64,000 nucleotides of DNA from contig CM041548.1 of the NCBI GenBank assembly GCA_023238725.1, positions 18,125,752 to 18,189,751 on the forward strand, written 5' to 3'. Source of the stretch: Scortum barcoo. Lineage: Eukaryota; Chordata; Actinopteri; Centrarchiformes; Terapontidae. The position numbers were made by a program, and so were the translations under genes. The notes under the pieces are model-generated. The model did no database searches. It was not told the origin of the DNA and worked only from the letters and a program-made list of their open reading frames with translations. This document shows positions 11,869-22,616 of the stretch, piece by piece (the stretch's first letter is position 1; every line of letters begins with the position of its first letter).

Positions 11869-12028
11869 TGCGGAGGTGTCCTTCAGAGAGTTTCCCATCC
11901 AGGACGACACCCTGTCGTCCCAGCTTCGCAACAAACGGATGGTTTGCCATGCCGCTCATTTTTATTCACAGCAAAAGGTCATCAGAAACACTGATAGCAC
12001 AAATAAAGCAGAGCAGAGTCACCTTTGA
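11807..12028 (+). other. xkr8: Out-of-frame continuation of XKR8 copy 1 tail
   Basis: From about the TTCCC run at 11807-11811 the +1 frame reads HPKLWRPPARDPG, then GDLPDAEV, then LRNKRMVCHAAHFYSQ, ending at TGA 12026-12028. Human XKR8 has HPSCCWKP, a DQVD caspase site and NRRMTHLAQKFF in the same order, and copy 2 ends NKRMRKLAENFYS. One surplus C would explain the break. An AATAAA at 12002-12007 lies inside this reading frame. Confidence 0.7.
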
Positions 12029-13531
12029 CGTCTGAGTCCTACTGATGAATGTCTCCTTCTGTGGTGGTGATACGAACGAACAATCTAATCGCTGGACTGT
12101 CTCCTGTTTGTGCTGCAGGTTCACCCTGTTTTCAGAATAACTTTGAACCAAAATAGAAGCTCAGTGAACAATCTTGAGAAAATCCTTTCCATATCAGTAT
12201 ATATATTATACATGCCTGGATAATCATATGAAAAACGGGTAAAATAACTAATAAATAATGATAAAAACTTTGTCTGATTAAAAAAATGAAACGCTCGACA
12301 AATCCTCGTACATTTTGAAACTGGGTGCATTGTGAAGCTACTTTTTAAACTAACAAAGTGAACTGTTTTATTTTGTGCATTTTCTACAAAGATGTGTTTC
12401 GATATATTTACATATGGAACCAATTTGTACATTTTGTACTCTCTCTTTTTTTCATGCAGACCACTTGACTGTATGGGTTTGTTGTTTCTTGTTGAGCTTT
12501 TGCGCCCTGTTACAGCTGCTGGAAACCATTAGATGGACTTCGAATGTAGATTTGACTCTTAGTTCTCTTTTTATAATTAATAATTAATCTGTTACTCTAC
12601 AAGACGGATATTTTCAGCCATCAAAGGTGATCTTGAAGGTGTGAAAAAAGTTCATGTTAAGTGCTGTTTCTTTACATGTCGGCTAAGAATCGTGTGCACA
12701 TTTAACAACAGAAGATGTCACTGTAGCTTCATAGAGTAACACGAGCCTGTGTGTTACTTCACTGCCTCATCCAGTGTTTGTTTCACTTGTTTAAATGTCA
12801 TGTGCCAAATGTCTGTTTACATCACTACACTTCAGACCACAGACTGTATATATGTTAATTGTTATATACAGTCTGTGGTTTTGATGTGAAACTCATCAAT
12901 AGCACATTTTTCTCTCCTTGTAAAGCTACAATAATACAGTCGGCGTTATTTTCTGCAGAGCATGTTTTATTTTATATTTTCCTGGTGTCCTCAGAGTTAG
13001 TTCAAGATGTCGTTTTCGTGTTATTTTCACGTGTGTCAGTTCATTGTTTGTTTCTCTGTAGATCCACTTCTTTGACGAAAACCAAAAGTCAAGGACACTG
13101 CTGGTTGTTAATCTTTTACCTCATGTGCCATGTGCAATTATTAAAGCGTGTAAAGTGTTGTACTATCAGTTTCTGTTGTATCTGATGATTTCACAGCCCA
13201 ACTATGTCCCCCCGTCCTTTTTTGAATTGAAATGAAAACTGAATTTAAAAATGGGAATACCACAGCGCTTACTTGTTAAAGTGACAGCTTTCCATATGTC
13301 TGTGAACTCTGTGATCTCACTACAGTGTGCCTTTAAGGAGTCATATCCTACAGGAGGGCATGTCTGTAGGAGGGGTTTGCTGTATTTAAATACTGAACCA
13401 TGGCCCTTTGCTTACTTTCGTTTGTCTTTCAAACCCTCTGAAGTTAACGTGTAAACAGCTCTTTCCTAAAGTATGTAGCCTCAGCAGGCATTTAGAGGGG
13501 GGTATGCGTGAACTTTAGTTTGACAGGCACA
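11869..13531. other. Spacer between the two XKR8 genes
   Basis: Contains the shifted tail above, possible copy 1 poly(A) signals (AATAAA at 12002 and about 12251), a perfect inverted repeat at 12836-12879, and the presumed promoter of copy 2. A conventional promoter motif was not identified. No further exon was found. Confidence 0.5.
12836..12879. repeat. Perfect inverted repeat, 17-bp arms, 10-nt loop
   Basis: ACCACAGACTGTATATA at 12836-12852 is the exact reverse complement of 12863-12879. The CCACAGACTGTATATA end resembles a dispersed motif common in fish genomes, so this may be a collapsed MITE or two element ends. Confidence 0.8.
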
Positions 13532-16500
13532 ATGGGTATGTTCAAGTACTCGCCGTTTGACTTCGTCTTGACCTGCATGGGTCTGCTGCTCCAGCTGCTC
13601 GACATAGTGCTGGATGTTTATGCCGCCGTGACTTTTTATCAGGAAAAGGCCTACGTGTCCCTCTCTGTCCTGGTGCTGTGCCTCGTCTGCTCGTCCGTCC
13701 TGCTGTGCCTGTCTGCTCGTCCGTTACTCGTCCAGGCCTTCAGCTGGCTGTGGTACACCTACGAGGACTTCAGAAGGGAGACGAGGGTTGAGCAGTGCCT
13801 GAGCCCGAGGCTGCTCTGGGTTCTCCATGTGTTGCAGCTGGGAATCTACTTCAGGTTGTATAAGCCTCGTATACTACAGGAACTGTGGTGTGTTCAAAGT
13901 GTCTCAGGCTAGATAACAATCTTCATGTCTTCTAAGTGCCTCCGGTTGTTTTTTTTTGTCTGCTGTAGTATGTGAGCAGAGCTGGCTGTGATTGCAGGCA
14001 CTGAAGTAGTCTTTTATTTGGGTACTCCACCCTGATTTCCCCTCGCCTGGCTTTGTAATTCCATTTACGGGAAATGCAGAAATACTAATCTGAATGGACA
14101 CTGAATGGACCAAACTATGGTGGTGTGCACCATGAATCATTTGATCAAACAGTAAAAGTACATTGTTTTAAACAAATCTCAAGTAATAAAACAACATTAA
14201 AGATGCAGTAGGCAGTTTTGAACATACAAAATGCAAAACCTTCTGCCTCTCTGCATCTGAAATCAAATATTATACACACTCAGTATGTGTACTATGCTTC
14301 TGCATAGGTTTGTGCTTTTCGGACATACTTGGTGTGTAATTATAACAAAACTTTGCGAAAACCTCCATGCTGGTTGGAGACACGTAACCATAGTAACCTG
14401 TACCAACCTCACCTCTGCCGAAGCAATTTAAAAAATAAAAGATGTATCGGGCCAAGCGAAGTGAAAGCTTGTACCAACTTAAACTGAAGCGTTATGGACG
14501 TTACAGAGCTGCCTTGGGCGCAATCGAGTTTTGTTGAGTCTTCACTACTGCACTGCATTGTGGGATATTTACCACGGTGTTGGACTTACTAAAAAATGTC
14601 ACATACTGTTTTATCCTACTGAAAAGCATGTTAGTGTGGAATTTCAGATTGATCCAGTTTTTACAAAAAAACAACAACAAAAAAAAAATGTGTGGGGTAT
14701 GTGACATGCAATGGTTCATCCAAAATCATAATGAAATGATACTGCCTACTGCAGCTTTAAGTCATCGTGTCCTATGAATTACATGATCTGTTTCATCTAA
14801 ATTTTATGACATGATATGAAGGATATTTGTCACACGTAGGAGTCTTTTTGACTTTCTTCTGGATTTTCCTTGTTTATAGTTGATAATTAGACCTTGAGGC
14901 ACTTAACACACCAGTTTAACAAAGCGGCAACATCAATATCTTCTGACTTGATTGATTATTATGTTGTTATTTTGATGTTTTTAACTGTGCGCTGTGCGTC
15001 TCAGGCATGCCGGCGTCGTGGAGATCTCTGTACCCATCTTGTCCTCACAGACCCGGGACCCCCCTGCCCAGGGCGTGGCGGCGTTCCTGAACCACGACCT
15101 CAGCATGCTGCGGTTCATAGAGACGTTCTCGGAGAGCGCCCCCCAGTTCGTCCTCATGCTCACCATCATCCTGCAGGAGGGCCATTTCGACCTTGTGATA
15201 GGTGCAGTGTGTTACTCGGGTCTTAAGAGTTACGTCATGTAATCTCTAAGCGATGCGAAGCGTTTCACAGCAACATGCCATGATTTGTGAATTAGAAGTG
15301 TAAATCTGTTTTTTTTAAGGCTCAAAGTTCAGTTCACGGATGCTCAATCTGATTACAATCTTTCCTTTAAAGAGTCTGTTTGACCAAATTCATTGGTGGG
15401 ACGTAACTGACCAGTACTAGTTACTTCATTTATTACTACATTTGAGTATTTCCACTCTAAGCTACTTTCCACATCTGCTCAACTATATTACAAAGAGAAA
15501 TCTCAAAATTTTCACTATGCAGACATAATTACTATTGACCCTTCTGACCAATATTTTCAAATCACAATACGATAAATTGTTGTATATTTAACCGCCCAAC
15601 AGAAGGTCAGATAGTTCAAATTAACTCAAACTGCAACATTAAAAGGCATATTAATGCATCAATAATAGTTTTAATTTACTCTAAACAAATTGTTATTGTT
15701 GCTATTTTCTTTCCAGAAACAACATATTGGGTATTCTGGAAAATTCAGGCAACAAAAACAGTGGAAAAAATCAAACAGCTGAGCCTGTATTTGTGCAGAT
15801 ATTGAGCATATTGAAAACAGATCCTCTCCATTCACTCTCTGGATAGTCCATTCCTCAAAGTTCAAAGCAAAGGTCATAGGAAATCCATGCAATTGTGAAA
15901 TTACAGCTCTATTGTAGTTTACTCCGTGATCTCTGCAATACTTCGTCAAAATTTTACAGAAGTGAAACACTGTTATAATGCACTCCAAAAGAAGGGATTC
16001 TCCATTAATATGAAAACAGTTACTTTTTTTCGTTCATCAAAAAGAAACTACTTTTTACAGAACTTCTCTGCTGGATTTCCAGTTTCAGACCTCATCCGTT
16101 CACTCTTTTTTTGTTTTTGTTTCATTAGTGATGACTTCTTCTTCTTCTCCCCCCTCAGTGGCGAAGACCATTGCATCAGCCTCGGCCATCGCCTTCAGCG
16201 TCACCATGTACCACCGCTCCATGCGCTCCTTCCTGTCCGAAAAGAAGAAGCAACAGATTGACTCTTCGTTGGGCTACTTTTTCTGGAACCTGCTCCTCAT
16301 CTCGTCCCGCCTCACCGCCCTCGCCCTCTTCGCCTCCGTGTTCCCCTGCTTCATCTTCACCCACTTCTTGTGCTCGTGGGCGGTTCTGTGTTTCGTCGCC
16401 TGGAGATGCAAAACCGACTTCATGAACAGCGCCTGTGGAGAGCGACTTTACCGTGTCACCGTAGGCCTCATTTGGTATTTCTCCTGGTTTAACGTGGTCA

Positions 16501-16949
16501 AGGGGAGGACGCTGTACAGGATTCTGCTCTACCACACGTACATGCTTATTGACATTTCCGTCCTGTGCAGCGTGTGGTACTGGAAAGTGAGCTCAGAACC
16601 AACTAATTTAAAAATTTCACCCCTTTACGCTTTCATCATCGCTGTTGTTGCAGCTTACGTCCTCGGCCTTGTATTTAAATTGATCTATTATCAGTGCTGC
16701 CATCCAAATGTTGCCAAAGAGAACCTTCAAGGGGATGTCGGCGAAAAACCATTAGGAGATGTGACAGACTTTGCTCCATCCTCACCCGGGGAGGAGTGCG
16801 TGGGTAATACATTAATGCTGCGTGCTTTTATTGCGACTGAATGCACAGACACAGATTTTGGATTTCAAAGCGGGCCCAGCCAACCAGCGCCCGAAACCAA
16901 ACGCTACAATAAAAGAATGAGGAAGTTGGCCGAGAACTTCTACTCCTGA
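13532..16949 (+). CDS. xkr8: XKR8-like phospholipid scramblase, copy 2
   Basis: Tandem paralogue of the preceding gene. Exons 13532-13854, 15005-15201 and 16159-16949 give 436 aa, with the same intron phases (2 and 1) as copy 1. Motifs: LLWVLHVLQLGIYFR, HDLSMLRFIETFSESAPQF, MYHRSMRSFLSE, YFFWNLLLISSRL, TDFMNSACGERLYRVTVGL and YFSWFNVVKGRT. The tail after the last membrane segment is longer than human (395 aa total). It contains DVTD at residues 374-377, a DxxD caspase-3-type motif comparable to human DQVD, and ends NKRMRKLAENFYS. The first of two near-adjacent ATGs (13532, 13538) is used. The segment replacing the copy 1 region before HDLS is divergent. Intron 1 hosts a TTAA-flanked element. 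Confidence 0.88.
14197..14760. mobile_element. TTAA-flanked MITE (piggyBac-like)
   Basis: In intron 1 of XKR8 copy 2. Left end TTAAAGATGCAGTAGGCAGT (14197-14216) and right end ACTGCCTACTGCAGCTTTAA (14741-14760) are inverted repeats with one mismatch, bounded by TTAA, the target-site type of piggyBac elements. The 564-bp interior has no transposase. Superfamily is inferred from the TTAA. Confidence 0.65.
15243..15275 (+). repeat. 33-bp direct repeat, copy A
   Basis: Starts TCTCTAAGCGATGCGAAGCG and is identical to 18533-18565. It lies 41 bases after exon 2 of XKR8 copy 2, inside intron 2. Weaker similarity (TTACGTC) extends to the left in both copies. Confidence 0.9.
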
Positions 16950-17960
16950 TCTGCATCACTTAACTCCTGACTCGGAGGTTGTTTAAGCGTCACGCAGACT
17001 CTCAGCGGCGCAATCAATCTGAGGATCTTGAGGTTGTGTGGTATGGAGGACACTGACCGGCTCCCTGATTAGTCAACCCCACGAAGAGACGCTCAAGTTG
17101 AGACATGTGCATCGTCAAAACCACTTTCAGTATCAGCTGGTGCTGCAGCATACAAAAACATACAACGCTGCCAACCATTACTTCGTCTGTTGTCATTCAA
17201 GTCGGCCCTAAAACAAAACTTACATGCTTGTATGTGAACTGATATTTTTTGGGCTCTGTAATTGTTCCTGCTGCTCAGACAGAGCATGAGGAGATTCATG
17301 TTAGTATTACCTAATTCATTTTACTATCCAGTGTGAGACACTTCTGTGCCATAATACATCCCTGAATTGAAAAAATATTGAGGTGGAGAAGGATGACTGA
17401 ATTTTATAGTTCACTTTTTCACTTCTGCTGCTTTATTTAAGTTTTCCCGACAATAAAACTCCACCTTCCCCACTAATAATTTAAAATATAACAGCATTGA
17501 AATGTTACATTTGTTTAAGAAACTTAACTTGCACTAATAACTTAAAATAGTTTACAGTTTAAGAGTTTGAAGACTTAAGCTATTCATGCAATAAATAAAA
17601 TTTTTTTCTAAAATATCCTTTCAGTGGATTACACTCACTAATTTTTTTTCTATAGTAGTTTTTAATGAGTTGTGTCGCCATTCTGGCACTCGATTTTCAC
17701 AGGAAAGTATACATGAATGTGACCCAGCATCACTGTTTGTAGTATTTAATATTGTCATAACACTGTACATAAGGATGAGTATTAAATTAACTCATCTTTT
17801 CTTTTAATTGCTGTCCTGATGTTCTTCCAGCATGACTACATTCCTCGTCTAGAGCACTTCACTGGAAAAGTTTCACAGATTCTATTTATACTCCATATTT
17901 TCACATGAATACTATGTAATTGTATTTTTTCTAAATAAATAAACTGAAACTTGAGTCTGA
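16950..17960 (+). other. xkr8: XKR8 copy 2 3'UTR with candidate poly(A) signals
   Basis: No further exon. AATAAA occurs on the plus strand near 17450 and in the overlapping run at 17934-17943. If the last is used, the transcript ends about 30 bases from the opposing EYA3 signal at 17973-17978. Confidence 0.5.
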
Positions 17961-20900
17961 AAGTTTTTAAAATTTATTTACACTGTATTGAGTGTCTTAG
18001 GTACACAGGAAAACCTTACAGGACTGCGTCGAGGTCCCAACAGCTACTGTGGGGGGAAATAGTGATTACTGCCATGAAATTAGCATAGATTATTATGATG
18101 GTGTTTACAGGATCACATTCGGGCTTCTCCACATGACCCAATGTGTCCTCACAGGTCCTTGGAAATGAGATGAAATGCATTAAAAAAAAAAAAAAAAAAA
18201 AAAAAAACACACAGCATTTAAAAAAATACTGCCAGTATTTGGCATTGGAAATAAAAAGAGGACACGTAGAAGAAGATATCCCAGTTAAATGGTAAATTTC
18301 TTTGACAGCCATGGTATACTTCAAAACAGACATGACATGCAGACAAAGTAAAGAAAACACATTCAATAAGCAGAAAAAAAAACGCAAAAATATCTTTCAA
18401 TGTGTCAAGACTGACAGAAAAGCCGGTTTCTCTTGAGCTCTCGTAGTTAGCGCGACACCGAACAATGAAAAGCACACCTTTCGCTTTAGTAATCTGTTCT
18501 GCATTGAAAATACCACATTACGTCTGTGATTGTCTCTAAGCGATGCGAAGCGTTTCACAGCAACAAAAATAAATGCAATCTCCTTTTCAAAAGGAAATCT
18601 AATACAAAGCCAACTGCTGAAGATGAGATTTTATGAAGAATATGAACGTATCGTCTGTCTAAATTGAGACGTCTACATTTTGAGAACGTATCTAACAGCA
18701 AAGTAAGCTATTTTCTTTTAGACAATGAGCAATCTACATGTACACTTCCCCCAAAAATGGATATATAGTTTTCTAGGAGACTTTTCAAATACAGTGCAGA
18801 GAAGACAACAAAATCAACAAGTCTAGTAACAAAAAACACAACAGCACTTAAAAAAAAAGTATTGAGTTAAAAAAAAAAAAAGTAAGGTAACACTTTGGAT
18901 AATATAACAATGCAGTGATAAATGTATCAAACAAAAAAAAAAACTTACATATTTCCCTTTTGAGATTATGCATACAGAGGATGGTTAAAGGCACAATATA
19001 AATATGCACAGACACACAAACAAATTACACACAAATACACATTCTTAACGGTCAAGCTGCATGTGTGTAAATATCTTCTTCAGGCTCAGTATTGTTCAGT
19101 CACAATCTCACACAGACCAGGGAAAGTCGACCCCTCCGGCTTTTTCTCACTGTCTACGAATGAAAAGAAAATCCCTTGAAATACAGTTAATGAGCAAAGT
19201 AGAAATGTATTGCACAGTCGTCCTCCTCTGTGTTTTCTCTCTCTACCACCCAAAGGTCGCGTGTCGCCGTGTGTTAAACGTCCGATGCAATTTAACTACA
19301 GCTGAAACAATTAGCTGATTAATTGAGTGATTTTTTTTTTCTAGCAATAACCAAATATTCACTTGTTATGATGTGAATATTTCCTGTTTCATTGTTCTTC
19401 CTGGGATAATAAATTGAATATATTTGGGTTTTGGACTGTTGATCGGACATAACAAGCTATTTAAAAGAAGTAATCTCAAAGTAAGCTCTGGCAAATTTTA
19501 ACAGGTATTTTTTAAAAATTATTTTAGATTCAATTAGAGCTACAAGTAATTATTAATCAAGTAATTATTTCTCACTCATTTGGTATAAAAATAGGGAAAA
19601 AAGGGAAAGCTCTTGAAAGTTTAAATTATCCAGACTCCAAAGTGAGGTTTTCAAATGCTTGTTTTGACTGACTAACCCTCAAAATGTCATTCATCCCTCA
19701 CACTTATTTTTGTCATGCATTAGTCGCAGCTCTGGAGGAAATGATTAATCAAATAAACAAGACAAGAACATTATTTGCAGATTTGTTAACAATTACTAGT
19801 TGCTGCTCTAGCACTAATACAATTAATACCAGAAAAAAAAGTAAACTGAGAAAACATGGTGATTAAAAAAAAAAAAAAAAAAAGGTATAAAGAGTCAGGG
19901 ATTTTCCTTAAAAAAAAAAAAAAAAATTGAAAATTGAATTTGTTTGTGTTTACAGCAATGGACAAATCCTACCGGTTATACCTTTAAAGTCTTTAGAAAC
20001 AAAAGTCTGCAATTTCCTTTTTGATAAATGATTATTTTGACTTTCAGTTGCATGAAGAAAACCACTCAGACTCTGTAGGGACAACAGGACACTTGTAAGA
20101 GTAATAAAATGTAATTCCACTGGCTAACACGTCATTTTCTTTACTGTGGTTTTTGTCTAATTGTACCACTGCTTTCTGTATATTTCTATCCTCCCACAGT
20201 TCAACAGCCTCTCAGTCTAAAACTTTGTTAGTGAACGTTGTGATGAGATGCTTTCACTGTTCAGTTCACTAAAAGAACAGGGAGCTTTGAAATGAAACCT
20301 CTTAAGTGAACTATGATCCTCCGAACAATGAACAATGTATTAGCTGAGTCAGAGGCTGAGAGGTGCGAGCACGGACAAATTACAGGACAAAGGGCCCGAG
20401 GTCCGGCGTGTCAAAGGTCAACCCGTCCATCCTACAAAGAGGCAGCACACCTATGACCCTCGTCCCGCTCACGATGCTTTTGGTTTAAAAACGTCACTAA
20501 TTTGGTTCACACTGGACACAGAGAGGCTTTCTGACTCCTCAGGTTTACATCCAAATGTGGCGCAAATTTAACCCAAATTTCCAGAAAACTGTCAAAAAGC
20601 TTAAAAATGAATTTGTGTTTCCATCCACTGCTGTTACGCAAATATTAGGAGTTGAGCACATCGAGTCAAAGAGCGTTTTTCAGGTTATCAACCAGGTTTT
20701 AAATTGTTTATGGAGAAGAAATAAGGAAATTCAGAAAGAAAGAAATTCACCTAATTTAGAAAACAGTGTCTCAAATCCATCCATGACTAAAACAGTCAAA
20801 CCAGACAGATAGTGTGCTGATTAAATACGGTCAGTTTATGAGATTTCTGTTGATGGACACCATTATCTCAAAGGAAATTAAGGGGCCGAATCACAGCTGG

Positions 20901-22307
20901 AAATAAAAAGTTGTGGGATGAAACAGCTCCAGAAAGAAATTGAAGAAAGTTTTAAATCTTAGAAAGCAAAATGTTTTTCCATGTTTTTACCCTGCAGCAA
21001 CATTTGCACATCACATGTTCAGTATGTTTATTTTTTTTACAACAAACTACTCAAACAGGATACTGGGACAATTAGTCTGTAGCACAAAATGTGTAGAATT
21101 AGTATGGATTTAAGACACAGCTTAGGCTTTCGTTTGACCACGATCTTATGCTCAACAACTAATACGACAGCGTCTTTTGGAGCAAGTAGTGTACTTCTGG
21201 TCTACAAGCCAAAGTGAAGTGAAACAAGGTCAACAAACAAACTCTCGAGTCGTTAGTAAACCGGATCAGTGACCGGGTTTATGTTCAGTGCATCCTGCTC
21301 TTCCTTCTACTGTCCATATCACTGAGTCATGCAGAGAGGTCGGGTCAGGTCAGTCATAAGTTTGAGCGGAGACTCTGACTCGCGGTACATGCCACAGATC
21401 TCACACATACACACGCCCACACACTGTACTTAAAAAAATACGATGTGTCCACAGTTGCAACACAGTGGGGAGGTCAGGACAGCTGACTGAGGATGTGGTT
21501 TGGTCAGGTCAGGAGGGGAGGTCATGACGACCAAGTTTTTTTTTATACCTCATCTAGTGCCTGCTGCTGAAAAGCTGAGTGGCTACACGGGAGGCAAAGA
21601 AAAAAAAGAATAGGATTATTCGACACTTGTGATTTGCAAAGGAGACGGCAAAATGACGCTTTCAAGTCTTTGAATGAGTGCAAAACAATCCAGAAAGTTT
21701 TTTTTTTTTTTAAACAAATGAGTTTTGATATTATTTTTTTCAGACATACACAGAGCCTAAATAAAAAGCTACAACAACCCCAAAAGAGAACGCCGATAAG
21801 CAATGGCCCTTTGGTTGTTTGAATTCAGAGGGAGAAAGGAAAACGTACAGGGATTGTTCTCGTCGCACAACATTAGATAATTAAATGAAAATGAGATAAA
21901 GGCCAAAGAAAAAAAAAAAGAAAAAAGAGGATGTCTTCCCTTCTGTGTCCGAATCAGTGCCAGTTTCAGCCGTGGTGACGTTAGGATGAGTGCTGCCGTA
22001 GAGGAGGGAGTGCTGGGCGTGAGGAACCTTAATTAAACCGAATGATGCATCCAGTCTGTTTCTCACAGTCAGCTCCACCCAGACCCAAAGTCCGCCTCAT
22101 TACCGTCACACATCCCACGGTGAGTTTGGTTTTTTTTTTTTTTTTTAAGTCGTCAGAGAGGGCGTATATGTGTTTTTTCTAAAATGAGTGTGTGTGTTGT
22201 TTGGGGTTTTGGAGGATTTTCTCAAACGATGTCACTCCACAAACCAACAGCACAATGACTGCGGCTGCTTCTTCCCCTTTAGTGTGTGACACTCGAGGCA
22301 GCCTCCT
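17960..22307 (-). other. eya3: EYA3 long 3'UTR (inferred)
   Basis: From the EYA3 stop to a minus-strand AATAAA (TTTATT on plus at 17973-17978) is about 4.3 kb without a credible exon; an earlier poly(A) site is possible. It holds an A/T homopolymer near 18181-18207, an A run near 19866, two diverged copies of the gggctgcaact-type repeat (about 19294-19520 and 19528-19740), the 33-bp repeat at 18533-18565 and T runs near 21700 and 22131. Confidence 0.45.
18533..18565 (+). repeat. 33-bp direct repeat, copy B
   Basis: Exact match to 15243-15275, same orientation, 3.3 kb away, in the presumed EYA3 3'UTR (antisense to it). Confidence 0.9.
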
Positions 22308-22585
22308 TTACAAGAAGTCCAGTTCCAGCGCTTGGTGCAGAGACACGAGGTCGCCGTGAGTGGAGATCCGCCAGAAAGGCATGTTGTGCTGCACAGAGAG
22401 ACACACGATCAAATCGGTTTCAGAAACACAACATCGTGTAGTGAAGGTGGGAAAGGAAACTGGTATATTCAACTGCTTATTTTTTACTGGATTTGGTTTA
22501 AAATTATACTGAACAATCAAGAAACCCTGAAATGATTTGCAGTATGTAGTCATGTAAATAGTTGCTGCTGAATCTCTCATTAACA

Positions 22586-22616
<31 letters not shown>

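Noticed and set aside
11821..11886. 66-nt GT-AG mini-intron as an explanation for the XKR8 copy 1 tail
   Set aside because: Its length is a multiple of three, so it cannot move the reading into the tail frame, and it is too short for a usual vertebrate intron.
11380..11934. 184-aa minus-strand frame
   Set aside because: Antisense of XKR8 copy 1 exon 3; no family resemblance.
20555..20812. 85-aa open frame in the EYA3 3'UTR region
   Set aside because: No recognised domain, no splice context; the DNA looks like a dispersed fish repeat.
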